This document shows positions 35,401 through 47,450 of a DNA stretch of 64,000 bases, one piece after another; position 1 is the first letter of the stretch, and each line of letters opens with the position of its first letter. A program made the position numbers and the translations under genes. The notes beneath the pieces are model-generated. The model was not told the origin of the DNA. It saw nothing but the letters and a program-made list of their open reading frames with translations, and did not search any database. This stretch comes from Ancylostoma caninum (taxonomy: Eukaryota; Nematoda; Chromadorea; Rhabditida; Ancylostomatidae), in NCBI GenBank assembly GCA_037903475.1, contig JBAJFG010000446.1, forward strand, positions 1,116,001 through 1,180,000. Direction: 5' to 3'.

Positions 35401-38400
35401 TAACTATTACTTATATTATTGCTACTCTAACTCCTGTGTTACTTGCTTGGTTACTTTTTTGATCCGTGCTTCAAACTCGGCGGTTGTCTCGTTGCGGATC
35501 GTAGCATTCTTTCCAATCGTTTCTGGTTTAAGCTGTTGTGGACCAGTGGATAAGGCACTTCATTCTGTCATCAACGATGTTATATCGAGTGGAAAAAGAG
35601 TCACTCTTCCTGGTTGGAGGTCTACCAAGGGGGCACTTCTTCTCACGCTGGTACCACTCGATGACACCCTTCCTCCATCGCCCGTCATTCCTTCTCATCA
35701 CATTCTGGCCCAACGGTGCTTTGGCTGATTCGCGTATTCGAGAGAATCCGTGACTTTGGACAGGGAGCGAGTGTCAGAGTTATGTAGTTCTTCACATCGT
35801 TGTCTACGCAGCGTATAGCCGACCTATGTCTTTCAATCGACGCCTGCATTGTCCTCAACCGTGTTTCGTTCGCTCTCATCAACGTCCACGTCTCGCTACC
35901 GTAACACAGTGCCGACATGACGGTGCTGTCAGCCGTCAACCTCTGTTTCTTGGTTTCAGACACAGCAGGCTTGATGGTGCGGCCCACGCAGCTCTCCTTC
36001 TCCTGATGATCTCAGGCTTCAAATCGTTGCCCATGTTAGTCAGTCGCTCTATACAGACGTATTCGGCGGTGTCTTCGAGCGTCGCCTGATCGAGCCGGAC
36101 TGCGAAGGGGTCCGCGAATCTGTTCTTCAACACCTTGGTCCTCTTCGCGTTGAGTTGCATTCTTTTTGCCTTCTTTGTTAAGTTGATGGACCATCTGCTC
36201 TGCTTCTTGCGGCGTGTGTGTCACGAGCACAATGTCATCAGTGAACCTCAAATGGTTCAACATTCCTCCGTTGACGTTTACTCCGTACTCGTCCCAGTCG
36301 CACTTCCTGATCACCGATTTCAAGGCGGGAATAGGTTAGGGCTGATCACCTTGACGTACACCCTTCTTCATTGGCACGACGATGGGGCGGATGAAGGGAT
36401 GGGACCTAGTCGTACAGTTCGAGTAACAGTCCTTCAATACGTCTACATATTTCTGTTGGATTCATTGCTCTAGAAGACTCTCCCAAACGGTGTGGTGCTC
36501 CAATGACTCGAAAGCCTTACAGTAGGAGATCCGGTATATGTCATACGATCCAACGGCCGAATACGCCGCGCGCGGCCTCTGCGTGACGGCTGCTATAATT
36601 GGGTCAGCTCTGCTGCCACCGAACTTGATGGGATATAATTGAGAGAATTATAAACTCGAAAACTTTCCACATATTCGTGAACATTTTTATGTATATTCAA
36701 GTTCCAGTGAAAGAATGAAATGAGATTTTTGCTGTTGGAGCCCTCGAGGACACAGCAATCTTTCGAATCTTTGATCGGTGGTCGGAAATTAAAAGATCCG
36801 ATGAGATGCGTGTATTACATATTCAGTTAATAGCTTGCCTTTTATGCCACCGTGGAAATGTCTTGAGCTAAACAACAAAAAAAAAGCAAGGGAATCTCAC
36901 TATAAAGTGTAATGAGAGGGGTATTAGGAGCTACAGTCGGTTCAGAAAACAGTAACCGTTGGATGAATTGTCATATGGAAAGCGTATAGCGATTTCGATG
37001 ACTCGCATCCTTTCTGGCTTATTAGTTGCGACTTGCTCACTTTTCCGACTTGTTTATGTACGTAGTGGGTTCGCGAGTAAGTTCGTGCGGTTTTTCATGG
37101 GCATAGAAACCACGATTTCCCAAGAACGTTGTAGACCAGACTGAGGACACAGCAATCTTTCGAATGCATAGCTCCTTCCCTCTTCTATTAGTGCTGCCAA
37201 AGACAGGACAGCTTGTCAGCTCCATATCCACGAAAAATTGCTTTGTTTGAGATGATTCAATTTGTAGCCCGCGTCCGCAACTCTTGGACAAAGTTTGAGA
37301 AATGAATAGGAAATTGAACAAAATAAGCAGTGTATGACTGCACTAGACCTGTAGAGTCGAAAGTAGTGAAAGACCCCTACATTCGAGTTTTTTCTAGTCA
37401 TTTCGATGAAATTTGTCCAGAAAAGTCGAGCATACCCAATGTGACCGATCACCTGTTACCGAGCATTTTGGGGTTTTGCACGGAATGTGTTACCTAGACC
37501 TACACATTGTTGAGAGTTAGCATCAGTAGTGATTATTCCTTACATCTGAAGCAATCTAATCGCCTTTATGTCCCACAAACTGGACGTCCAAAACGAGAAG
37601 CAACCTCAAAGCCAAATTGACTCTGTTTACTTCTGTGCTGTCCTTTTAGAAGTAAAGTTTCCTCTCCAAGCGTCATTGATATCCCTAGCCAATACAGCCA
37701 CATTTGATCCGCGATTGAAGCGAACGATAGTCGTTCTTCCTCTTTCGCTGACTCAGTCCTGTATGGCACAGGGAGTTATGGTCTCTGCTGTTAATTCGGT
37801 TAGAGGTCTTGTCTTCCTGAGTGATAGGGGATTCGATTTCTTGTAAAACTTCGAAAGTCGCAGTACAAAACGACCTTCTGGTGGAAATTTCACGTATTCA
37901 AAGGTTTTCATGGGCATAAAGCGGACACCTGTCGCTAATTGGTGTCAGCGCAAAAGCCAAAGATTTTTGCGACAGTGATAAACTACACAGCGACGTGACT
38001 CGTAATTTATTCGTTAAGATGGTATTCTTGTGCGGTGAAACTGCAGAAACAATAACTATGTAGGAGCGATCATCTGAACCTTCCACTCCTTGAATTTAGG
38101 TGAAAAGATTCGGTGTATGTGCTCACGTGCATACAACAGTGAGCAAAAAGATTGCAACTTTTAGTTTTTTGTCTACTACTTTCTAAAGAACTTGAATACT
38201 TATAGAAATGTTCATAAACAGGTAAAGGATTTCCGAGTTTATGTTCTTTTCAATCACATCACATCAACTTCGATGGCAGCAGAGCTGACCCAATTATAAC
38301 GGCCGTCACGCAGGGGTCGCGCGCAGCGTATCCGGCCGTTGGATCGTATGACATATACCGGATCTCTTACAGTAGTCTATGAACGTCATGCATGACAAGG

Positions 38401-41400
38401 GGCACCTGATGTTCTCTGCAGGCCTCTATCCGATGTGGTCGATTGTGCTGAAGCTTCTTCGGAATAGGTTGAGCTTCCTCCAGTGTTCTCCAGATTCTTG
38501 CAAAGAGACAACGCGTGAAAACTTTGTAGAGAACGAGCAATAGGCTAATCGGCCTATAGTTGCCGGAGTCCTCTTTGGCGCGTTTCTTATGCAAGAGCAC
38601 GGTATTGGAAGTTTTCCAAGCTGTTGGAACTCGCGACTCCTCCACGTATAGAGTGAACCTCCTGGTTAAAGCGACGTAGAGCTTTCACATCTTCCGCCAC
38701 GAGTTTGTCTTTCACTTTATTTGCCGCTAGGTATCGACTCAACCACATGGCTAATCTCTGACGGCGTGAACGATGTTTTCGAAACGTGATGTTCACATCC
38801 TACCGGGTACTGTAGCCGTGGACGAGCGAAACAGTCGTTCGTAGTACTTCTTGATCACAGCTTCCATGCCAAGTCGCGACGTTACTCTCTTGCCTTCTGA
38901 GTCCTTCAGGCACCGAATAACGTGCCGGTATTCGGCTATGCTACGCAGCCAACTTGATGCTAGTTCGTCATTTCGCCGCTGCCATAAGCCTCTTCCTAGT
39001 GAATTCTTCATGGTCTCTTGCAACCATTTCTCGGCATAACCTGATCAGCAAAGTCATTTCCAAGTGTTCCAAGTGACTGTGGGTAATCCTCTTCAGATTC
39101 CTCCTCTTCTCGAGCAGTTGGTGTGTTTCTGCCGTTCTCGTGGTATGGTTATGCTTTTTCTTCCTGCAGCTATCCCTGATGGTCGTTACTGCGGCTTCCA
39201 GCTTATCGTAGTCTTCGTCTATAGCATCCAGCCCTTGAAGTCGTGCATCTCGACGAGTATTTCAGCGGCCTTGGTATCCAGGATGGTCGGCGGTGGTCTT
39301 CTATGTGCCATGCGATCCAGCAGTGCCTTGGTATTATTCAAGTGGAACTTCGCCCGGAGCAACTGTGATCACTTCCTGTTTGGAAACTATGCACGAAGGC
39401 TACGTCTATGAAGACTTTACGGTTACACAAGATGTGGTCCAATTTATGCCTGTGAACTCCACTAGGTGAGATGTATGTCCACCTGCGGTTCTTCGCCTTC
39501 CGGAAGCGGCTATTCCCATGGTAGAAGTGACTGGTTCCACAGAAAGATGCTAACCGTTCTCCAGCTTCATTCCGTTCTTCCAAGCTATGTGGACCGATAA
39601 AAGCTGGGTGTGGGCCCCTCTGGTCCCACCGTAATCGTCCCGTAATTAATGAGCTAGGGCGACCACGCCCTCGTTATGTGTGGCATCTCCTCTATGGGCT
39701 GGCCACGCGGCAAAATGCGGACGAGTTATCGTTTTCGTTTTACAGTTTTCGTCCAAATGAGCAGTATTTTTGCGATTGTGATCGAGAATAGTACGAAAAA
39801 CGAACTAATTGTAAAACAGAAAGCAAAATTACCTTAAACTTCTTGTAGAATTATATAATTTGGAGCGTTCGAGGATGCTTCAAATTATGCAGTTTTCTCA
39901 TTCACTTCTAATTTGATTTCTCTTTCGCAAAACTTTTGACAAACCCTATGTGATTGTCACCGAGCTTTACCGTTTGGAATGAAATGTTCACAGTATTTGG
40001 AATTCAATCAGAACTGTGTTATCCTCTCTTAATAGCCTTTCAAAGTACCATTTCAACATAGTTCAACTACATCCACTAAATGAATGCAGCTAATTTATTA
40101 ACTGTTAGGCCAGGGGCCAATCCCCGAGGCAGGGCCGCAGGGGATTATTTACACACAAGTATGTGACCTTACATGAGGGACCGGTATCGATTCGCAACAT
40201 CACTACTTATAATAACGCGCTTAGTCTGTCTGTCTATGAGTGTACGTGTGTGTCAGAGCGTTACGAAATTAGTCCATTCAGTTTCCGAATCAGTATTGAG
40301 CGGTGAACTAACATCGATAACATATTAGTTGATATCTGCGATATCGTAACGGTCGATTAGATCGAGTAGGCCGGCGCCCAAAAGTGGGGGGACGGGTCCA
40401 CCACTGTGATAAGGGTGCGCCGGCGCCCAGAAGTGGGGGAGATGGGTCCACCACTGTGATAAGGGTGTGCCGGCGCCCAGAAGTGGGAGAGATGGGTCCA
40501 CCACTGTGATAGGGGTGCGCCGACGCCCAGAAGTGGGGGAGATGGGTACACCACTGTGATAAGGGTGCGCCGGCGCCCAAAGGTGGGGAAACGCATGACG
40601 GTCCAGCGTTGTGATAACGGCGCCCGCGCCCAGAAAAGGAAGTTCGTCACGGCCTAGGTAAATTTCTTCATGAATGGTGCCCTGGTACCCGTTCCGGCAA
40701 TTCCCTCTACCTATGTGACCTAGGTGCACGTTATTCCAATCCGTATTCCTCTCCTCATTCCAGTCCATTTGTATCTGAATCGACCCCACCCTTCACTCTG
40801 TTTTTATACATGGGCATACCCTTATCACTTGAGTTACCACAACAACCTGCTAAGATTATTTCAAGAGAGCAGTTCCACTGAATCGGCTACGTCCAATTAA
40901 CAACGGCCACTAGGGCCAATCAAAAGAAATTACTTCTCCCACGTGGAGGAAGGCTACCGCTCACGCGATCGAGAGCCTTCCAAAAGTCGATGGACTTACT
41001 CGGGGGATACAGGATCTACTAAATCTGTCCACCTTTTTTCTGCATCGTATGCGGAGTATGCAAGCGAAGCGAGCATCAGTGGAAGTCTGGAAGTCCGGTG
41101 TTAGCCGGACGGCCGGACTGGTGATTCATATAATTTGATTCATATAATTCATTCTAAAATGAAATACTAAGACATACATACGTAAAAATGAGCTTCTTTT
41201 TGCTATTGACCTATTACTTTTCATCATACAAATCGGCGATTACTTTTTCAACATCTTCTAGAGTCGGTTTCCCTTTTTCAGCGAAAACCTCACTTGCTCA
41301 CCATGTTCACACTACACATCTGACTACGCCGAGTCAAATCGAGTAAAGATGTGAACAAAATGTTTCAAGTCATCGACTAGTTGCATAATCCAGAAAGTCG

Positions 41401-44400
41401 AGGTGCTCCAAATATGAACAGCTCAAAAAGAGTGGGAAATCTAGTCCTTCGAAACGGTGACTACTCAAAAAACTCTAAATTCTATCGGGCATATCAATTG
41501 CCTCTTTTCTCTGTCTATCCCACCCTCACATTAAAGGCGCGCGAGGAAATTCTGGCTTTCTAGGAGTAGAAATAGAAAAATAGAGGTCGAAGCTTGCGAG
41601 AATTTGTTCATTCACAATGTGTGTGGAAAACGATAACTTATTAAAGCTCTCTTATAGCTCGAAAGAAACTGATAAGTAAATTGGAAGGTATGACTAGTTG
41701 TGAAACTCGTCAATCATCTTAGATGATAGCCGTAAACGTCGCGAAGCGACTATTTGACCTCTTGGCACCTCACTAGCGGGCAGCCAATCGCGGGATCTTC
41801 CAGCCAATCACAGCGCTGCTATAATATGGCCCTTAATTACAGCGGTCCAGAAGGGCCGTCTCCCATAAAAGCTTCGTAGGGTCTCGGGCTGACGCATGCG
41901 TTGAAGTCTCCGGCTATGATTAACTCCGGCACTTCGCCGCAGACTCTCGAACCTCGTCCTGGGAATCCGTAGATCCTTCCTCGTCCTTGTCTGCGGTTGA
42001 CGCGTAGATTTGGGTCACCAATACAGTGGTCTTCTTATCTAGCTGCAAATCTAAGACACCGATTCTGTGAAAAGGGAAGCTTGCTTGCTGAATCTTCGGT
42101 ATCAAGTTAGGTGCGAGAACGAGGCCAATTCCTCCTGATGTGGAGTTGTCCCTCCTAGATCCCTAGATCCCAGGAACAATCCAGCTCCGTTGCTCCATGT
42201 GCAGCGGGGTCCTCCTCTCCGTTTCGCAAAGCCAAATGGCATCGAATTTGATTCGCTCGGTTTCCTTCATCAAAAGCTCAGCTGAGACTGACTGCAGATC
42301 GTAGGTGTCGTCTGTCACATGAGTAGTCCGCGTCCGTAATCGTTTACTAGAGTTTCCTTGGTCCTTATCCTTATGGCAGCCTACTGTGCCCCTGGAATCC
42401 ACCTCGTGTCCTGAAGACGCTGCCGCATAATCCGAATTGACCAAGTGCAGGGAACAAAACCAGATTCATTGCTACTTGAAGCGAGAGTAAAGTACCACCC
42501 CTTCGACTTCCTGGGCCTCGGAGGTGGGCCCTCCGTGTTGGCCGGGTGCGGGGAAAGACCCCTCGTAATAGGAGAAAAACGGGCCTCCCCCACATACCCG
42601 TTCACTTCCACACCACGCTGAGGTACGGATAGGGTTTGTGGGAGAACTCTTCTGTATAACATCTAATTAATTGTGACATGTTTGCTTTTTCTAACACAGA
42701 ATGTTCGCCCTTGTCATCTTTATGACTGGAGCTCAATTCGGCTACGGTAGATTCCAGTGATTGTTTAATAGGTATCGGACTATCACTCCAGCGTGATGCA
42801 ATCGCAGAGGATAACCATTACTAGACCCTAATAGAACAAGTTCATACCTTTTCCTGTTCTAATATTCTTTCTTGCGTTTTAGAAATACACACTTAGAATG
42901 AAAAGTTCTCGGTGAAAAAAAAACATTCGGAGCTAAGTGAAAAACCCCTGCTCACTTAAGGGCACCAGGGTATCCTCTTCACATCTATGAACCTAACCTG
43001 TAATGTTTTGTTTCATTTTAAGCTTCTAATATACTTCTTGTTCACCTACTCATTCTCACAGCCGCCACTATTTCTCTTTCTTTTTTTTCCTTCCATTCTC
43101 TCACTGTCGAAGTAACCACTTAGTATTTCTGGCAAATTCCAGAGTTTCGGAGAAGATTTTGTTTCTAACTCATGGAAACAAGGCAAATTTTGACAATTCA
43201 GAACCCGTTTACCTGAAAGAAATCGTACTTGTGCATCAAATATAAAATGATAAAGGTCCCTATTTTCAGTCACATCTAGGCTTACAGCAGCCAGTTTGTT
43301 ATGTGCCACCATCTTCTTCATCAATGTATAGCAATCAAAACAAGTAAATTTAAGTTAATTTTTGAAATCCGAAGACCCAGAGGGTTCGTTCCCAACTCTT
43401 ACCTGTTCTCGATCCCTCTCGAGTATGGCTGATCGTTAATCGGGTGGAGAGCTGCTTGCTCGATGGGTGCGTCCGGGGTGGGCCCTAATCGGGGGAACCG
43501 CTACGCGACCGGGCAAAATGTTGCGAAATCGGGCAAGGAGCTACTGTCTGTTTCAAGGATCTTGTCACTTGGCTGTCCGCTAAGATGAGGCAAGTCTCAT
43601 CATGTTGTTATAGGAGAGACATGTTTTGGGGCGCTTCCCGCTACCGATCGTCGATTGATATCGTCAATTTCCATGATTTGACGTGTGATAAAATGCGCGC
43701 TGTGTATTTAAACAAAATACATTGAATTGCTCCAGTTTTTGGAACGGACAGTACATGATCGCGCAAAAAGCTACAAGATCGGGCAAATGCTTAAACTCAT
43801 CAGGACTTGTTTTGAGGGCCCTTGAAGCTTTTCAGGCGCTTTTAAAGCGCCAATCTTTAGCGACGTCGATGCTAGATGCTATACTGAGTGTAGCGGCAGC
43901 CTTAAGATGAATGCTTCTCCCATTTTGAAGGTTATTAACCCAGGGCAGCCTGCCTTGCAAAAGCTCATGAAAAAGTCCGGGCAATGGCCTAATACGTTTC
44001 TGAGCTTATTCGATCTCTCCTCGTAAAAAGCTGCAATCCCAAACGGTTCTTAGGGAAAAATTACTAGAAAAATCTCATTGGATCTCTATTATGCATTTTG
44101 TGTAAAAAGTATGTAGTGTATGAGAAATGGTTCCTCATGAATGTTATAGGCTTTGATTGACAAAAAGGATGGATGTGGCTACAGAATATACAAAAGCTGT
44201 ACTGATGGTCGCAGATTTGGTCCGAAGTACTACAGTAATATGGAAGGTTGGCCGTTCGGTTTTTATTTATTACAAATAAGGGGATATTCAGACATGCTAT
44301 GCGTATATGCTCTTCCTCTTCTTTGGTATTTGTCTTGTTCGTCGATGGGGTCTGCTTTCCTGGCCTTTTGACGTCACTTCGCGCTAGTGCCCCTTCTTGG

Positions 44401-47311
44401 AGGGCGCCTCCATGGTTACTATTCCCAGCCGGATCGTAGTTTTCGGGTTCATCCACGCATCCTTTTTCTGTGCCCCAATCATCGAGTTTCTTTCTTCTCT
44501 AAAGGTCACTAGCTCATTATCGTCATTCACGTAAGATCTTCTCAGCTTTTTGTTCCCGATTAGGGAAACTCTTGCCTCCAGTCCCACTCGCGTCGACTAC
44601 TACCGCTACAAAATAGGTAAATTGTTTGAAAAAAGTTTCAAATCATCTATATTCTTCATTACTCCAATCATCTCGTTATCACCTGTATTCTAAATCAATC
44701 AGCGTAAAAGACCTGCGAAAACAAGGGTGATCTGAACAGATTGATTATGCAGATGCAGAAGCAAAATTTGAAAAAGTTTACCCAAAAGAGGTTCAAAAAG
44801 AAGCCATCAATCGAGTCTATAGAAGGTGCAGACAAAATGCCTGTAGGTCAAGGTTTATATACGTGCTGAAACAACCTTTCCACCTATTTCTTGAATTGCA
44901 GTTGCGACTAAAGCATGCTCAGCGAATTACAATGCCTGTTTGATGAGAAGAAGCGCAGACGACTGTACTAAAGAGATGAAGGAATGTTCTTCTGGCTGTG
45001 TGGCAATCAATGCTACTACGCATTGCGGCTTTGCATTGAACTCGCTCATCGAAGGGCTAGGTATGCTTTTGACGAAAGAAGTACAAAAAAACTGTCAAGT
45101 TGAGTGCTACCCTTTTTTGAACCACTTAGGCAGCACTTCATTCCCATCATTTCATCTATTTGGAATATATGACATTCCAAAACGAAAATTATCTATCTCG
45201 AATGCTTGGAAAATTCGAGTATTCCAGCACTGGAGACTAATACAGTGCTGTCCGAAGAAGAAGAGGAGCTTGCACTTGAAACAGTGATGTGGTCACGCTC
45301 TACGATCGGCCACTGGATGGAAAGGCCAATTGCAGAGTTCGGCAGCAATCCCTAACCCAAAACCGGTTCCATAGAGAAAGTTGAGCTAATGGATTTAGAA
45401 AAAATGGTGGAAGCTAATATTTATCATGGGGAAAGGGCATGGTGATGAACAAAATAGCCGAGAGGTACTGTTCATCCAGTGGGCTATTCATATGCTGCTA
45501 TTCATATGCTAATACTATTCATCTAACAATAAAGTATAGATGTACAATCATCCACCCTTTCAAATCACGGTCACGTTGTGCTTTCGGCAGAACAAGCGGA
45601 GCATAATTGGGCCCTTAAAGGCAGCACCCACACAAACTTTTGCCTCTCAGATTTTGACTCTTCGAGGAACTTCTGCACAATCTGGATAGTTTTCGTACAA
45701 GGTGAGTAGCGGAGACGGCCTGCATTCAACTCTTTAACTAGTAGTTCTTTGTGATGGCGATAACTTTGGACGAGTTACCGCGTGTGTCGCGCATTTCTTT
45801 CGTTGGGCCAGCGCAGCAAAATCAGCTGTTTTGCTACAATCCTCGTGAGATTCGCCGCAATTTGTTCCACTCTAAGTGCTTTTGCTTTCTGTGATTTTTT
45901 GTTGTTTTCGTAGCCAGTGACCCTTTCCTGTCAGCATTACGCGATGTCTGTACCGCTTTAACTAACGTTGCATCTAGTTTTTGTCAAAATTTCAATTTTG
46001 AATTATTCTTGCTCCATTGTGGAGTTCCGTGAAGTTTTGATTTCCAAGCGACACCTTTCTTGACTGATTTTCCAATGGTTACTTTTTCTGATACTATGTG
46101 GAAAAGCTGCATTTCGGAAAAAAAACTAGTGGTTGTGCGAAAATCCAGTCGGCGAAAGGGCGGCTCTATCGATCTTTTGATCTCGGTCATCATTCTATAG
46201 CCCGTGCATCTCGACCACACCAGTTGCACATTAACGAACAAAGAGCTTCCAAAAACAACGTTTTGGTGCTATTGGAACGTTTCAGCATTATGAAGGTATT
46301 AAGCAGCCTCGATACCACCAGAATATACTCAAATCTTTCAGACGAATATTTCCGTTGGTACTGCCTTAAATCCATTCCCGGAGCACCTAAAATCTCCGAT
46401 ATGGAAGTTTTTGTGCGATAATTGAACAAGAAATTTGGAAAAATCAGAACAGCTCATGAGTTCTGGAGGCAGTATCCACGGAATATCACACTTCTGATAC
46501 TGAGCTGGGATGGCGATCATAATATGTCATCCACGAGTGGCTATAGCCTGTCGCAATACTGTAACTTGCTGAGCACTTGTGTCTACGGCCTGCTATCTCG
46601 CCACCCACATTCATTTTTCTTTGAAAGCAATGTTATGCGCTTTTTCAAACATCATTTCCGCTTCTGCATTCAGTGCATCTTAATTTCAGAGAGGAAGAAA
46701 AGACCCGAAGAACAAGAAGTGCCCGAGCTAGTACCGGAGAGACCTGGACCTGAAGAGCCCAAGCGACCCGAGGAACCACAAGAACCGGGGACCATTACGC
46801 GAGCGACCAGGGTCGGCGGAACTTTAAAACCACATACACCGGGGAGTTCGTCTAGAGATAAGGGTGATTATTCTTTTCTTTTGTAGAAAAAAGACTACAT
46901 ACGAAAACAGTTTCCTTCAATCATCGTTCAGCGTCATCGATATTGTCAGAGACATCTTCATCGAAAGGCTTCTTGAATGATACAGTCGCTTTAGTCATCA
47001 TTTTAATAGTAAGTAGTTACACAGAATATTCTTCAGTTTTAACGAAATAAATATTCTTCAATTTAATTTGTTGTTGATGATAGATATTACTATCACTAAG
47101 CATTTCTTTTTCAGCTAGCTGGTGTTGTACTCATTCAAGGTTGCTTCATTTTTGCGATGCGCCGCCGAGGACGTGTAAGACGTATATTCTTTTACATGAG
47201 AGAAACAAGCATACACATAGTGCCTGTTAATAAGAAGCACAATGTACGGTGCAATTTCTGTTCCAGGTGCATCCCACGAGTGCCAAGAGTTCCGTGGCTG
47301 AAAACGACTAG
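32495..47311 (+). CDS. PLA2-like type I membrane protein, gene A (324 aa, 10 exons)
   Basis: Exons: 32495-32527, 32608-32752, 34752-34846, 44150-44246, 44753-44842, 44902-45060, 46690-46863, 46932-47008, 47115-47174, 47267-47311; GT-AG borders, 975 nt, all phases consistent. Predicted order: signal peptide (MRLVLYQRLAV..., about 1-26); DGWTCG motif; CCARHKDCY at 65-73, matching the PLA2 His-site pattern CC-x-x-H-x-x-C, with Lys70 where catalytic Asp is usual; VQLCLCLE; a second Cys-rich module (KACSANYNACL, DDCTKEMKECSSGC, about 157-190); Pro/Glu-rich stalk (about 208-245); transmembrane helix (about 282-305, VALVIILILAGVVLIQGCFIF); basic stop-transfer RRRGR; 14-residue tail. It is probably an extracellular, membrane-anchored protein, catalysis doubtful. 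AATAAA lies at 47445-47450. The paralogue at 51998-61986 has the same structure. PLA2 assignment is by motif; the second module is unrecognised. Confidence 0.82.
33227..33550. mobile_element. 324-bp TIR element in gene A intron 2
   Basis: The left end GAGTATCCCCAGACTTCGCC and the right end (reverse complement GAATATCCCCGGACTTCGCC) are inverted repeats. A related copy begins at 52343 in gene B intron 2 and appears to end at about 54216, interrupted there by the hAT-like element. Confidence 0.65.
36526..38366. mobile_element. 1841-bp MULE-like element inserted in the old RTE
   Basis: Long terminal inverted repeats, about 110-145 bp, starting GAGATCCGGTATATGTCATA at both ends, flanked by the 9-bp duplication TTACAGTAG (36517-36525 and 38367-38375). 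Removing it rejoins the RT motif-A region (FIDY-C-KAFES). Long TIRs plus a 9-bp duplication are characteristic of Mutator-like elements. No transposase is recognisable, so it is non-autonomous. An internal direct repeat, AGGACACAGCAATCTTTCGA, occurs at about 36749 and 37143. Confidence 0.85.
39606..41864. mobile_element. 2259-bp MULE-like element carrying a satellite block
   Basis: Inverted ends: left GGGTGTGGGCCCCTCTGGTC and right (reverse complement) GGGAGACGGCCCTTCTGGAC, then C-rich sequence and GTAATTA. It is flanked by the 9-bp duplication ATAAAAGCT (39597-39605 and 41865-41873). It interrupts the endonuclease of the old RTE between GDFNA...PYEAF and FIGPHSLEERNEAGER. Its interior holds the 50-bp array at 40371-40625. 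No transposase recognised. Confidence 0.8.
40371..40625. repeat. 50-bp tandem array (5 units) related to the 59-bp family
   Basis: Units start CCGGCGCCCAGAAGTGGGGG and continue GATGGGTCCACCACTGTGAT to AAGGGTGCG. Reverse-complemented they read CGGCGCACCCTTATCACAGT then GGTGGACCCATC...CCCCCACTTCTGGGCG, clearly related to the array at 221-1640 but about 9 bp shorter per unit. Confidence 0.88.
42666..44149. other. Gene A intron 3, right part
   Basis: Intron sequence between the old RTE and exon 4. No further gene or named repeat. The exon 4 acceptor is AATGTTATAG. Confidence 0.4.
44270..44600. other. Intron block conserved between genes A and B
   Basis: The intron after exon 4 (TCTTCTTTGGTATTTGTCTT, then TCTGCTTTCCTGGCCTTTTGA) is strikingly similar to gene B at 58115-58240, and 44500-44590 resembles 59300-59390, so gene B carries about 1 kb of extra sequence between the two parts. 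A minus-strand open frame at 44587-44384 exists only in A, and its B counterpart is full of stops, so I do not call a gene. Confidence 0.5.
45061..46689 (+). other. Gene A intron 6
   Basis: 1.6-kb intron with no confirmed gene inside. A repeat end CCCTTAAAGGCAGCACCCAC at about 45611 recurs at 33076. A 107-residue plus-strand frame at 46098-46421 has no recognisable motif. Confidence 0.4.
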
Positions 47312-47444
47312 TAGACGACCACATACAGTTCGCATTTTTTTAGCTTTCGGAACAAAAGGACAGCGAGACACACTCTTCAGTTTTTTCAGCGTTTTCAGCG
47401 TTTCTTTCCGTTTCATTGTACTACTGATTTTCTGAATTCCCTAT

Positions 47445-47450
47445 AATAAA
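47445..47450 (+). terminator. Poly(A) signal of PLA2-like gene A
   Basis: AATAAA in the context CTATAATAAAGTATAAAA, 134 nt after the stop. The same context occurs in gene B at 62109-62114. Confidence 0.6.

Larger units (their letters stand above)
35440..42665 (-). mobile_element. Old RTE-like retrotransposon in three pieces
   Basis: A second, diverged RTE lineage in gene A intron 3, antisense to the gene. Segment 1 (42665-41865) is the 5' leader and endonuclease start (FDAIWLCETE, then LIIAGDFNA). Segment 2 (39605-38367) is the endonuclease end (HKLDHILCNR, QTGSDHS) and RT start (TAWKTSNTVLLHKK, SGNYRPISLL). Segment 3 (36525-35440) is the RT core (KAFESLEHHTVW, VRQGDQP, LRFTDDIVLVT) and C-terminus (ALCYGSETWTLM). 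The breaks are two later insertions with readable target duplications. Many stops and frameshifts make it inactive. Confidence 0.85.

Noticed and set aside
44064..44587. Minus-strand frames opposite gene A exon 4 and intron 4
   Set aside because: The plus strand has consistent splice sites and phases in both paralogues. The corresponding minus-strand sequence in gene B contains several stops.
46098..46421. 107-residue frame in gene A intron 6 as an extra exon
   Set aside because: Exon 6 and exon 7 join in phase without it, gene B has no counterpart, and no motif was recognised.
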